DNA of 63,752 nt from Gallionella sp. GTDB lineage: Bacteria > Pseudomonadota > Gammaproteobacteria > Burkholderiales > Gallionellaceae. The notes under the pieces were generated by a model. That model saw nothing but the letters and a program-made list of their open reading frames with translations, was not told where the DNA came from and did no database searches. The stretch lies in contig JAQTYN010000012.1 in assembly GCA_028688275.1 (NCBI GenBank), positions 1 to 63,752 of the forward strand. The letters are read 5' to 3'. This document shows, one piece after another, positions 16,579-25,629 of the stretch. Position 1 is the first letter of the stretch. Each line of letters opens with the position of its first letter. The position numbers and the translations under genes are program-made.

Positions 16579-17475
16579 GTGGCAGAGATGATAATTACTT
16601 CAACGCAGGAAAGAGCCAACGATATTTCGCTTGAAATTCTGTTTTCAGGCCCACTTTCCCTTCTTGATCCACGACACCCAGCAATTGATGAAAACCTACA
16701 AAAGCAAATTTTGTTCGACCGATACCATAAAAAACTGGTTGCGGACGGGCTTGAAACGGGGCACTTCTTTTACGATAACGAAAATCAATTAAAATTTCAG
16801 ACTAAACTCCCAATTTATTCTTTTGCTGGCTTTATATTTGAAGCTTACGCGGTCAATATTTTTAACGAAAATCTAAGAACCATAGGCAAGAGTGCCTTCT
16901 CATGGTGCACAAACAGAACACAATGCAAAGATGAGTACATAGATCAGTTTAAGGTGATAGGAACTGGATTCATAACAACTAAAAGCCAACACCCAAATTT
17001 TTACGCACCTCAAAACAATCTCGACCTTATATTCATAAAAAGGAACAATAACAAGAGTGTTAATGAGCCAGCAACCGTGCTGGGTACGACAAATACGGCA
17101 GGCATTCAGATAAAGGCCATTACCAGATCAGAGGAAATCGAAATAATTGAGCCCATAAGATCTGGAAAATACTCGCATGTCTTGACATTTCTTCGTCATG
17201 CGGACGGCGTTCACAGCTACAACCGCTGCATGGACGCAATCAATTCAATGTACAAAAGAGGTTCTTTGCAATTATCTGAAAAATATCACATTGAATCCCG
17301 CATCGCTTATCCAGAAATGTTTGGAATAGATCAGCGAAACGTTGACGACTACTACAATTATGTTTCGTATTGGTTTTCTGGCCATGCAAAACCAGATCAA
17401 TTCATTACGGAAGGGGTTGGCTTGGAGGTCAAGGGGTACAAGTATTCAAATGGCTTACTTGTACCAAATAATTAA
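16579..17475 (+). CDS. Unknown protein with possible PD-(D/E)XK nuclease core
   Basis: The product has 298 residues and I recognise no named family. Residue pattern E88 (FIFEAYAV), D149 (NNLDLIFI) and Q177-K179 (AGIQIKAI) has the spacing and hydrophobic strands of a restriction-type PD-(D/E)XK nuclease, with Gln in place of the usual acidic residue. Base use is clearly more AT-rich than in murI or ybiT, indicating transfer. It is the first of three same-strand unrecognised genes ending at 18570. A defence or DNA-processing role is inferred only. Confidence 0.65.
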   Translation: MAEMIITSTQERANDISLEILFSGPLSLLDPRHPAIDENLQKQILFDRYHKKLVADGLETGHFFYDNENQLKFQTKLPIYSFAGFIFEAYAVNIFNENLRTIGKSAFSWCTNRTQCKDEYIDQFKVIGTGFITTKSQHPNFYAPQNNLDLIFIKRNNNKSVNEPATVLGTTNTAGIQIKAITRSEEIEIIEPIRSGKYSHVLTFLRHADGVHSYNRCMDAINSMYKRGSLQLSEKYHIESRIAYPEMFGIDQRNVDDYYNYVSYWFSGHAKPDQFITEGVGLEVKGYKYSNGLLVPNN

Positions 17476-17499
17476 AACCGCATATACCTTAATGTGCTA

Positions 17500-18231
17500 A
17501 TGGATGCCGTCGATTTACAACGCCCAGAGCTATTGCCCGATGCCCTTCGAGCACTGCTCAAATCTATTGAGGCACTTTGCCGAGATGAGGAGTTTTCTGA
17601 AGAGCTACTGACGCACCCTGAGGTTCGGAACGTTGTCATTGAGCTTGATAACTACTGCATGCAACGACAAGTTCTTGGTATTCATTACACGCGAGCAATC
17701 CGTGCCAATATTGAACAAAAAGGGCTAGTGGTTCGTACAGGTGCCGAAATACGTAATGAGTTTGTCGAACAGTTTGGTCATATATTCGAAGTGGCCGAGC
17801 TGGAGTGGCTCCAAAACAAATGGTCGTCACATCAAGCTACGCAAGTGAAAATCCGAGACTCAATGCTCTGGTTTAACTTTACCCTCAGCGCATTTGGTGG
17901 CCTAGGCTCTAAATATCTTCTGGGTATGTACGGTGGTGAGCAAATCAACATGGGTATCGAATTCGACACGCCAATTGGGAATAAGCTTGCGAGCATAGGC
18001 GAACCACTTGTAGTCAAGTGCGCTCTCGACCCTCAAAAAGTGAGGACATCTATTGAGCATCCATGGGGAAAGATATTGGTATCTTCATTTCACTTGAGTA
18101 TTGTGCCGAACGCATATCGCATCGACCAAGACGGAAGAGTTTTAGAGTCAATATTGCCTAGGGACTTAATCGTTGAGTCTGCATGTAAATCCTTCGGTCA
18201 AGCGGATCTGGCTTATCTTAACTTCAAGTAG
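17500..18231 (+). CDS. Unknown protein, second gene of the accessory island
   Basis: The product has 243 residues from ATG 17500; a GTG at 17494 would add two. I recognise no domain. The N-terminal half is helical with charged segments (LLKSIEALCRDEEFSEELLT, NNYC-like and EIRNEFVEQFGHIFEVAELE), and the C-terminal half is beta-rich (LWFNFTLSAFGGLGSKYLLG, HPWGKILVSSFHLSIVPNAY). It begins 24 bases after the preceding stop, so cotranscription is likely. No signal peptide or membrane span. Confidence 0.65.
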   Translation: MDAVDLQRPELLPDALRALLKSIEALCRDEEFSEELLTHPEVRNVVIELDNYCMQRQVLGIHYTRAIRANIEQKGLVVRTGAEIRNEFVEQFGHIFEVAELEWLQNKWSSHQATQVKIRDSMLWFNFTLSAFGGLGSKYLLGMYGGEQINMGIEFDTPIGNKLASIGEPLVVKCALDPQKVRTSIEHPWGKILVSSFHLSIVPNAYRIDQDGRVLESILPRDLIVESACKSFGQADLAYLNFK

Positions 18232-18258
18232 CTCCCTTATTTCTCTAAATGGATCACG

Positions 18259-18570
18259 ATGTCACCCCGAAGAAAGCTCATTAAAATCGAGGAATTGGCC
18301 GACATCATGGCCGTACATCACCAAGCCGAAAACACTCAAATTCATGTCATTGAGTTGCTGCTTTTCGGGTTTGCATATTCAAGTCGCTATATCCAGTTAA
18401 GGACAAACGCTTATCTTGAAAAATTGCAACATGATGATTTCAAAAAAGAGATTTGCGCGCACCCTTCTCGGTTTGGCATCAAATTGGAGTTCGGCTCAGA
18501 TCTTGAGCAGGAACCTGACGGCACAATTTTCTACATGGGTGAGGTTGCTGAAGGGGATGAACCCGCGTAG
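18259..18570 (+). CDS. Unknown small protein, third gene of the accessory island
   Basis: This 103-residue protein has a basic start (SPRRKLIKIEELADIMAVHH) and an acidic tail (EFGSDLEQEPDGTIF, AEGDEPA). The central HVIELLLFGFAYSSRYIQLR stretch is amphipathic rather than a clear membrane span. It follows the previous gene by 27 bases on the same strand. Small acidic partners at the end of such cassettes are often regulators or immunity proteins, but nothing here proves that. Confidence 0.55.
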   Translation: MSPRRKLIKIEELADIMAVHHQAENTQIHVIELLLFGFAYSSRYIQLRTNAYLEKLQHDDFKKEICAHPSRFGIKLEFGSDLEQEPDGTIFYMGEVAEGDEPA

Positions 18571-18724
18571 GGAGCAATCGTTATTGCGCCGTATGTGATT
18601 CGTTTTGCCATTAACCATTCGGCGCAATGCGCTTCGCTTATTGTCGCGCAATAGCGGTATTCATCAACACGCCTTGGCAGCTTAACCATTCGGCGCAATG
18701 CGCTTCGCTTATTGTCGCCCTACG
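18570..18724. repeat. Repeat cluster closing the accessory island
   Basis: TTAACCATTCGGCGCAATGC GCTTCGCTTATTGTCGC occurs twice (18611-18647 and 18682-18718), preceded at 18573-18592 by GCAATCGTTATTGCGCC. Each unit is self-complementary (GGCGCAAT ... TATTGCGCC type) and so REP-like. Related sequence lies after the helicase island at 37316-37406 and before ppa at about 29216-29252. Confidence 0.85.
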
Positions 18725-19217
18725 GCAATTGGTTCTGCTTCGGTGATTCAGTGGGCTGCGCAGCACTGAGCTGTGGGCGTTGCGCCCAGCGCACTACGAG
18801 ATACAAAACCCCCAACAACAACGCGCCGCCTTCCCACAAAATCACCTCGCGCATCGGTGGGGCGACTTCCAGCACGGGCAAGGTGATAACTTTACGCAAC
18901 ATCCCGACCAACGCCACCACCACAAAAGTATCGACCTCCAGCTTGCCGCCTTCCAAATAGCGAATCTCAGCGGTAATCAGCGCGGACACCGTCCACAGCA
19001 ACATCAATGTGCCTAACGCGTGCAAGAAGCCATGCACCAGATTATTCGCCTGAATGGATTCGCGTAAATCCATAAAAAACAACCACGTAAACATCAATAC
19101 CGAAATCGCCAATGCCAGCCCGATGATAATGTGTGCCACGCCATTCAGCCACAACATCGCCGAAATCGTCACCCGATTGATGGCACGCAATTGTTTAGGA
19201 AAGTTTTCGTCGCTCAT
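18720..19217 (-). CDS. PsiE-like membrane protein
   Basis: This 165-residue protein has four predicted membrane spans (about residues 19-47, 62-84, 96-112 and 126-144). EVDTFVVVALVGMLRKVITL matches the pattern of the phosphate-starvation-inducible E (PsiE) family, whose function is unknown. ATG 19217 follows AGGAGTC. Its C-terminus (AAQPTESPKQNQLP) runs into the repeat cluster. A link to the Pst genes at 42-50 kb is only by family name; no Pho box was seen upstream. Confidence 0.7.
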   Translation of the reverse strand: MSDENFPKQLRAINRVTISAMLWLNGVAHIIIGLALAISVLMFTWLFFMDLRESIQANNLVHGFLHALGTLMLLWTVSALITAEIRYLEGGKLEVDTFVVVALVGMLRKVITLPVLEVAPPMREVILWEGGALLLGVLYLVVRWAQRPQLSAAQPTESPKQNQLP

Positions 19218-19282
19218 TTTCTAAAGACTCCTGTGAGGATTTTGTGATTGATACGGATCATTCAAGCAATGCACCATATTGA

Positions 19283-19416
19283 GACACCGCTAAAAATCAA
19301 AAAACTAACCGTGGGTACGACAGATTCGTACGATTTTGCGTGAATCAGGTAAAAACAATCCTTTTTGCCACCGTATTTCGCCCTGTCGGGCGTTGTACGA
19401 ATGAATTCGTACCCAC
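19283..19416. repeat. 106-bp foldback repeat family, copy A
   Basis: The element starts GTGGGTACGACAGATTCGTA at 19311 and ends ACGAATGAATTCGTACCCAC at 19416, with CGTATTTCGCCCTGTCGGGC inside. It is close to the reverse complement of 25376-25480 and shares its ends and centre with 28034-28140. Similarity to copy B continues some 25 bases upstream of 19311. Confidence 0.88.
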
Positions 19417-19472
19417 AAACTCCACTTCTTTGCCAAAATGAGAATTGCTGGGTAGTGGTGACAATTGCAACC

Positions 19473-20870
19473 TCACACCACCTTCCCAGGATTCATCAGC
19501 CCTTGCGGGTCTAAGGTGGCTTTAATTTTGCGCATCAGCTCTAATTCCAGCGGGTCTTTGTGGTCACAGAGGGTGTCGCGTTTGAGTTGTCCGATGCCGT
19601 GTTCCGCGCTGATGCTGCCGTTGAGGTCGCGGACGACTGCGTAAACCAGCGTATTGACGGCGTGCTCTTGGTGTTGGATAAAATCGGCGTTGGCGAAGGG
19701 ATCGGGCAAGGAGGTGTTGTAATGAATATTGCCATCACCTAAATGCCCGAAGGCGACGATGCGGATCGTGGGATAAGCGGCGCGCAGGGCAGCATTGGCG
19801 CGGGTGATGAATTCGGCGACGCGGCTAATCGGCACGGCGATGTCGTGTTTGATGCTCAGACCTTCGCGCTTTTGGGCTTCAGCGATGTTTTTGCGCAACG
19901 TCCACCAGTGTTCGGCATCGCCCGTGGTGGTGTCGAATGCCAGAATTTCTGAACCAAAACTTTGCAAGGCAGCGCGCAAAGCTGCATCCAACTCACCCGC
20001 GCGTACATCCGCCAATTTAATCAGCAAGTAGTAGGCGTAAGGCTGGGCAAAGGGTTCTTGGGTGTCGGGAATGTGCTGGAACACCAAGTCTAGACAACTG
20101 CGCGAAATCAGTTCAAAGCCGCTGAGTGTGTCGCCACAATGACTACGAATATGCGTCAACAGCCGCACGGCAGCGGTCAGATGGGTAATCGCCACGCAGG
20201 CAGTGGCGGTGGCATGAGGACGGGGAAACAGCTTCAGCACGGCGGCGGTGATAATACCCAAGGTACCTTCCGCACCGATAAACAAATGTTTCAAGTCGTA
20301 GCCCGTGTTGTCTTTGCGCAAACTGCGTAGCCCATGCCACACGCGACCATCAGGCAACACCACTTCCAACCCCAGCACCAAGTCCCGCGCATTGCCATAA
20401 CGCAATACCCCGATGCCGCCCGCGTTGGTGGACAAGTTGCCACCAATTTCGCACTGCGGCGCAATGGCGGTGAGCCCCAGCGGAAACAATCGGTTATATT
20501 CTTCGGCGACGGTATAAATACGGGCTAAGGTGCAGCCCGCCTCCACGGTCATGGTGTAATTGGCGGCATCGACGCTACGAATGTGACTCATGCGCGACAA
20601 ATTGAGCACAATTTGATCGCCCGTTTCCAACGGCACACCCGCGCCGCATAAGCTGGTATTGCCGCCTTGTGGCACGATGGCAATGCCCCGTGCCGCACAC
20701 AGCTTCACCACTTCTGCCACTTGGTTGGTATTCTCAGGAAACACCACCGCCCATGCCATGCCGCTGTATCGCCCGCGCCAATCACGGCAATAGGGAGCTG
20801 CCGCTTCTTCCGTCAACACCCCCGATGAACCAACCCGCGCAATGAGTTCCGCTAAAAAATCAGCGCGCAT
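19473..20870 (-). CDS. FAD-linked oxidase of the D-lactate/glycolate/2-hydroxyglutarate dehydrogenase family
   Basis: This 465-residue flavoprotein has an N-terminal FAD-binding PCMH domain (AIVPQGGNTSLCGAGVP near residue 60, GGNLSTNAGGIGVLRYGNAR near 140, GAEGTLGIITAAVLKLFP near 195). The C-terminal FAD-oxidase domain has IVAFGHLGDGNIHYN and SAEHGIGQLKR, with the metal and substrate histidines. It oxidises a D-2-hydroxy acid; the exact substrate cannot be read from sequence. It starts one base after the stop of the upstream cytochrome gene, which suggests that electrons pass to that cytochrome. Confidence 0.9.
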   Translation of the reverse strand: MRADFLAELIARVGSSGVLTEEAAAPYCRDWRGRYSGMAWAVVFPENTNQVAEVVKLCAARGIAIVPQGGNTSLCGAGVPLETGDQIVLNLSRMSHIRSVDAANYTMTVEAGCTLARIYTVAEEYNRLFPLGLTAIAPQCEIGGNLSTNAGGIGVLRYGNARDLVLGLEVVLPDGRVWHGLRSLRKDNTGYDLKHLFIGAEGTLGIITAAVLKLFPRPHATATACVAITHLTAAVRLLTHIRSHCGDTLSGFELISRSCLDLVFQHIPDTQEPFAQPYAYYLLIKLADVRAGELDAALRAALQSFGSEILAFDTTTGDAEHWWTLRKNIAEAQKREGLSIKHDIAVPISRVAEFITRANAALRAAYPTIRIVAFGHLGDGNIHYNTSLPDPFANADFIQHQEHAVNTLVYAVVRDLNGSISAEHGIGQLKRDTLCDHKDPLELELMRKIKATLDPQGLMNPGKVV

Positions 20871-20871
20871 A

Positions 20872-21600
20872 TCAGGCTTGCTCAGCAGGTTTCTTTAAAA
20901 ACCAGATTTGATACAGCGAGATCAACATTTGTGCCGCCATGGAGAAGCCCAACAGCGCGCCCGCTGCCACCACGACCATTGCATAATGTGAATCCCATTT
21001 GGTAAGGAACCAAGAAAGTACATCCACAAACACCGCGAACATGGGCGAAACCACCAAAAAGCGTTTGAAATAGACGTTAATTTCACATTGGATAAAAATA
21101 AAACCAATCATAAACAACAGCAAGCTGATGCCAAACAAATGAATATGCGACAGCTTTAACAAGCTTGCCATGGACATCCCTGTATCCACTTCAGCGTACT
21201 TGTGCAAGCCTTCATAGGTACTGAAGTCAGGTAAATTCATCCCTGCTTCTTTGGTATGACACGCCAAACAAGTCTTATCCAAAATAGGTTTGATATCGTG
21301 AGCAAAGTGTTCTTCTTCCGCGCCGTCTTTAAGCCACGCCACCATGATCCCGCGATCATCGTCGCTGATATTGCCTGCCATCGTGCCACGAATCGCCGCT
21401 TCTAACCGCGTACCGCTGCGGTTACCATAATAGCTATTGGCAACGTCGGTAATCGATAAACCTGGTTTGCCGTCATTATTGACGTGTGTGACGAACAAAT
21501 AGGCTGTTGCCATCAAATAGCCCAACCCCACCAATAATAAGAAACAGGTATAAAGCAGCTTTTCGCTGACAGTACAGTGATAAAAACGTTTTGCGACCAT
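20872..21600 (-). CDS. Membrane-anchored c-type cytochrome
   Basis: This 242-residue protein has an N-terminal membrane span (about 15-37), a periplasmic loop with one haem-binding CLACH at residues 111-115, and three or four C-terminal spans (about 145-168, 172-192 and 206-230). Cytochrome maturation would attach one haem c. It is directly upstream of the FAD oxidase, a likely functional pair of dehydrogenase and membrane electron acceptor. Related proteins are sometimes mis-named in databases. Start ATG 21600 follows AGGAAG. Confidence 0.85.
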   Translation of the reverse strand: MVAKRFYHCTVSEKLLYTCFLLLVGLGYLMATAYLFVTHVNNDGKPGLSITDVANSYYGNRSGTRLEAAIRGTMAGNISDDDRGIMVAWLKDGAEEEHFAHDIKPILDKTCLACHTKEAGMNLPDFSTYEGLHKYAEVDTGMSMASLLKLSHIHLFGISLLLFMIGFIFIQCEINVYFKRFLVVSPMFAVFVDVLSWFLTKWDSHYAMVVVAAGALLGFSMAAQMLISLYQIWFLKKPAEQA

Positions 21601-21635
21601 GGTACTTCCTTCGTGATGAACTAAAATGGGACACT

Positions 21636-23825
21636 TTAAAACTCCAAGGGATCAATGTCCAGTGAACAGTGGAGTTTTGCGGCGGGGAGTGCTGCCAGCA
21701 ATGGCTGCCAAGCACGTAAAAACTGTTGTAAGGCTTTGCGGCTGTCGGCTTGAATCAACAATTGCCCGCGCAAATGGTTGGCACGACGGGGTAGGGCGGC
21801 GGGAACAACCCCCAGCACTTCCACCGCAAGATTTAATCCCATTGCCGCCGCGCGTGCTTGATTGAGAAAGTCATAAACTGCCTCTTCAACCTTGCCCTCG
21901 GCGCGCAACATGGCTTGATACATAAACGGCGGAAAGCCTGCCATCCGTCGTTCAGCCAGTTGTGATGCAGCCCAACTCACAAAATCGTGCGTTTGCAGGG
22001 CATGAAACAGGGGATGGTCGGGGAACGCGGTTTGGATTAATACTTCCCCCGCCTTGTCAGCCCGTCCCGCTCTACCCGCGACTTGCACCAGTTGTGCGAA
22101 TAATTTTTCCGCCGCCCGAAAGTCGCTGCTATATAACGCGCTATCAGGATTGAGCACACCCACCAAGGTCAACGCGGGGAAATCATGTCCCTTTGCCAAC
22201 ATTTGCGTGCCGACCAAAATATCGACCTCATTGGCGTGAATTTGCGCGCGCATGGTTTGCCAAGCACGTTTGTTTTGGGTGCTGTCTCTGTCCACCCGCA
22301 AAATCCGCGCATGAGGAAATCGCGTTTGTAGCACCTGCTCCACACGCTGCGTGCCGCTGCCGATCGGTTGCAAATCCGCTTCACCGCAATCAGGACAGCG
22401 CGTCGGCACGCGCATCTGCATCCCACAATGGTGACAGCGCAATCGCTTGGTGTCCAAATGAAGCACCATTTTGCCCGCACAATGCGGACAACCCGACAAC
22501 CAACCACAGCCCCCGCACATCAACACAGGCGCGTAGCCCCGTCGATTGATAAACAGCAAACTTTGCTCTTGCCGCGCGATACGTTGCTCAATGGCGGACA
22601 GTAGCTTTTCGCTAATCCCCTCCACCATGCGATTTTGCTTGGGATGGACGCAGCGCACCACAGGCAAGCTCGCTGCTGCCGAAGCGCGCTCGGTGAGTTG
22701 CAACATCTGATAACGCCCCGTTTGTGCGTTGTGATAGGTCTCAAAAGACGGCGTGGCTGATCCCAGCACAATGGGAATGCCGCATTGATTAGCGCGAAAG
22801 ATCGCCACATCCCGCGCCGAATAGCGCAAAAAATCCTGTTGTTTAAACGAGCTGTCGTGCTCTTCATCCACCAAAATCAACGCCAACTTGGGCAATTCCG
22901 CAAACACCGATAGTCGCGTCCCCAGCACAATTTGCGCCGTACCCGCTTGCGCCTGCTGCCAATTGTCCAGCCGCGCCGCATCACTCAGCCCGCTATGTAG
23001 ACTCACCAATGCCGCATCAGGAAAACGCTGCTGAAAATAATGCTCTAACTGGGGCGTGAGATTGATTTCGGGCACCAGCAACAACACTTGCCCGCCCCGC
23101 TGCAAAATATGGTGCATCAGATGCACATACACTTCAGTTTTGCCGCTGCCCGTAATGCCATGCAACAGAAAACAACGATAGCCCTCGCTGTCCGTCACAG
23201 CACTGACCACGCGTTGTTGCTCGGAGGTCAAAGTGTGAATTTCCCGAAATACGTGCGGGATCACATTATTCACAGCGACGAGGTCATCCGCAGGGGTGAA
23301 ACGCTCAATCCAATTTGCAGCTTCTAATGCTTTCACTTGCGCGCTGGCACTCGCTGACAGTCTTTTCAATATCGCTAACGAACAAGGCTGTTCCGCCAAG
23401 TGCGTCAAAATTCGTCTTTGCACGGCTTTGCGTTTCGGAAAATCCGCCATTTCCAACGCAGCACCGCACTCGGTTAACCGAAACCACGCTGGTACTTTTC
23501 GCGTCAAGGGTTTACCTGACCGCAAGGGTGCTGGTAACGCCGCCATCACCGTCTGGCCGATAGGATAATGATAGTAGTCACTACAAAATTGCAGCAACGC
23601 CAGCAATTCGGACGACAACGGCGCACTATCCGCCAACACCTGAGACACAGGCTTGATGCGTTCAGGTGCAAATGTTGAGGTGTCGCCACATGCCATCACC
23701 ACGCCGACGAGCTGCCGAGAACCAAAAGGCACGACCACTCGCTGCCCGATGGCGACCTCACCTGCCACGCTGTAATCAAACAGCCTAGCCAGTGGGACAT
23801 CTAAAGCAACGCGGAGTATGGACAT
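21636..23825 (-). CDS. priA: Primosomal protein N', replication restart helicase
   Basis: This 729-residue superfamily-2 helicase reloads the replisome at stalled forks. N-terminal 3'-end binding domain (LRVALDVPLARLFDYSVAGE), Walker A LHGITGSGKTEVY (about 223-235), DEEH motif, and the zinc region with CGGC, CPHC, CHHC and CPDC pairs (about 440-480) are all present, followed by LVGTQMLAKGHDFPALTLVG and the QVAGRAGRADKAG motif. Length matches E. coli PriA (732). Confidence 0.96.
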   Translation of the reverse strand: MSILRVALDVPLARLFDYSVAGEVAIGQRVVVPFGSRQLVGVVMACGDTSTFAPERIKPVSQVLADSAPLSSELLALLQFCSDYYHYPIGQTVMAALPAPLRSGKPLTRKVPAWFRLTECGAALEMADFPKRKAVQRRILTHLAEQPCSLAILKRLSASASAQVKALEAANWIERFTPADDLVAVNNVIPHVFREIHTLTSEQQRVVSAVTDSEGYRCFLLHGITGSGKTEVYVHLMHHILQRGGQVLLLVPEINLTPQLEHYFQQRFPDAALVSLHSGLSDAARLDNWQQAQAGTAQIVLGTRLSVFAELPKLALILVDEEHDSSFKQQDFLRYSARDVAIFRANQCGIPIVLGSATPSFETYHNAQTGRYQMLQLTERASAAASLPVVRCVHPKQNRMVEGISEKLLSAIEQRIARQEQSLLFINRRGYAPVLMCGGCGWLSGCPHCAGKMVLHLDTKRLRCHHCGMQMRVPTRCPDCGEADLQPIGSGTQRVEQVLQTRFPHARILRVDRDSTQNKRAWQTMRAQIHANEVDILVGTQMLAKGHDFPALTLVGVLNPDSALYSSDFRAAEKLFAQLVQVAGRAGRADKAGEVLIQTAFPDHPLFHALQTHDFVSWAASQLAERRMAGFPPFMYQAMLRAEGKVEEAVYDFLNQARAAAMGLNLAVEVLGVVPAALPRRANHLRGQLLIQADSRKALQQFLRAWQPLLAALPAAKLHCSLDIDPLEF

Positions 23826-23921
23826 GGTGAACGACGGAATTTAAAGTGCGATTATCGCAGTAAATATCGCTGTATCACCCAATCAGTGAAAAACAGCTGC
23901 AATTTACAAGACTATGACCAA

Positions 23922-23951
23922 TAAAAACGGGACGCTTGCGCGTCCCGTTTA
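23922..23951 (-). terminator. Terminator of the porin gene
   Basis: AAACGGGACGC and GCGTCCCGTTT form a GC-rich stem; read on the minus strand it is followed by TTTTTAT. It lies about 60 bases after the porin stop. Confidence 0.8.
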
Positions 23952-24013
23952 TGCTCTCTATCAAGCGTAGATCAGATTAACCCAACATCAGATCAATCCC
24001 GATCTACATTCAA

Positions 24014-25090
24014 TTAGAACTTGTGAACCATACCTAAACCAAAGCCAGACAATTTAGCACCAGCAACAGAGCCAGTCACAATCGTGCCGCCGCTCAAGTT
24101 GTAGTTTGCAGCCGCATCGTTGCTTAGGCTTGAGTACATTGCATATACTTCGCTACGTTTGGAGAAGCTATAGCCATAACGCAAGGACACTTGGCTTGCG
24201 CCGTTAGCCACGACTGCTGCACCCAAATTGCCTGCTTTTACGTAGGATGCGCCAAAGTTGCTGTTACCCATCGTGTATTTACCCGCCAATTCCCATGCGG
24301 AACGTGTAGCAGAAACACCTGCAGTCGTGCCAGACAAACGTTCGTAAGTCAGACCCACAAAGCTGTCAGGCGCAAATTTGTAAGCACCCACTAAACGATT
24401 GCCGTCTGCTTTGTTGCCAGCAGTCGCAGCAGCAGTTGCCAATGTTACATCCTTAAAGCTTTCGTAGCCATAAGCTGCATACAGCATCTCATCTTCATAC
24501 GCAGCGGACAACGAAATAACCGACTTATTCACAGTCGTTGTAGATGCGTTATCGGTACCATAAGCCAATTTGGCTTGGAAACCATTGAAATCAGGTGTCC
24601 AGTATTGAACAGAGTTAGCCAAACGGTTGTTAAAGTTTACGCCTGCGCTACCTGTACGACCCAATACATTGATTGTTGAGGCAAAAGTAGTGTTGTCAAA
24701 CATCTCAATTTTATTGCGGCTAGTTTTGTAAGGTGTATCCCAGATACCCAAGAAAGCAGTACCGAAATCACCGTTCAAGCCTACATGGCTGTTACGGGTG
24801 CCATTGCCGAAACCATTGCCAGCATTACCGTTCAGGTCAACTTGAACTTCGTATTGGTAGATTGCATTCAGACCATTGCCCAAATCTTCTTTACCTTTTA
24901 CGCCAAAACGAGAAGCGTTGGAGGAAACACGGCTAATTGTGTTAGCTACGTTTGCACCTACGTTGCTGCTCTTCACGCTTTCAAAGTCTGCGTTCAACAA
25001 ACCATAAACAGAAACATTGCTGGTATCAGCAAATGCTGATGGTGCGACCAATGCGGAGGCGATTGCCAATGCGATGATTTTCTTTTGCAT
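24014..25090 (-). CDS. Outer-membrane porin, Gram-negative trimeric type
   Basis: This 358-residue precursor has a signal peptide (MQKKIIALAIASALVAPSAF, cut after AFA). The mature start SNVSVYGLLNADFESVK is the first strand of betaproteobacterial-type 16-strand porins, and the protein ends GFGLGMVHKF with terminal Phe, the outer-membrane insertion signal. NGLNAIYQYEVQVDL and SRNKIEMFDN fit the constriction-loop region. It forms diffusion channels for small solutes. ATG 25090 follows AAGGAATG. Highly expressed, judging by its own terminator and strong start site. Confidence 0.92.
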   Translation of the reverse strand: MQKKIIALAIASALVAPSAFADTSNVSVYGLLNADFESVKSSNVGANVANTISRVSSNASRFGVKGKEDLGNGLNAIYQYEVQVDLNGNAGNGFGNGTRNSHVGLNGDFGTAFLGIWDTPYKTSRNKIEMFDNTTFASTINVLGRTGSAGVNFNNRLANSVQYWTPDFNGFQAKLAYGTDNASTTTVNKSVISLSAAYEDEMLYAAYGYESFKDVTLATAAATAGNKADGNRLVGAYKFAPDSFVGLTYERLSGTTAGVSATRSAWELAGKYTMGNSNFGASYVKAGNLGAAVVANGASQVSLRYGYSFSKRSEVYAMYSSLSNDAAANYNLSGGTIVTGSVAGAKLSGFGLGMVHKF

Positions 25091-25629
25091 AATTCATTCC
25101 TTAAAATTCAGTTGGTGATATGACGATGCGTCATTAAGTTAAACAATCCCCCGTAGCGGATTGGCGGCGATTATCCAGATAGCCAGAAATCGCACAAGCA
25201 GTGTCATGCTCTTTTAACAAAAGTTTCACATTGGTGTTGTTTTTTTACCACAATAAAATTTTTACCCTGACGAATTGCTGGTAAAAAGACACAAGCCCAG
25301 CCCTCAATATGAATCTTACGTTTTGGGAGGTGCTTAAAGTCGATCTTTAAAAAATCGGGGGTATGACCGCCTAATGTGGGCACGAATGCATTCGTACAAT
25401 ACCCGACAGGGCGAAATACGGTGGTCAAAAAAATGTTTTGGCCTGATGCACACAAAATCGTACGAATCTGTTGTACCCACGTTTAGGTCTTTGAATTTTA
25501 GAGCGACCCTTCAAATACAAAAACGGGATGAACCCTCGTTCATCCCGCTAAAGTGCATACGTACCAATAGTCGTTTATGCTGAATTTAACTGCATTAACC
25601 TTGGGTACGGATTCGTCGCACTGTTGCGC
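25091..25629. other. Long intergenic region between porin and FGE-like gene
   Basis: The first 100 bases presumably hold the porin promoter (minus strand) and include ATGACGATGCGTCAT, a near palindrome at about 25118-25132. Repeat copy B fills 25376-25480. Between 25200 and 25370 and from 25490 to 25629 I see no gene or clear signal. Confidence 0.5.
25376..25480. repeat. 106-bp foldback repeat family, copy B
   Basis: The copy starts GTGGGCACGAATGCATTCGT and ends CGAATCTGTTGTACCCAC. The centre CCCGACAGGGCGAAATACGG is the reverse complement of the centre of copy A. Copy B lies in the opposite orientation, and A and B are alignable along their full length by eye. Confidence 0.88.

Noticed and set aside
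18570-18724. Possible CRISPR-like array from the repeated GGCGCAATGCG units
   Set aside because: Only two full units with non-uniform spacing, self-complementary like REP elements, and no cas genes nearby.
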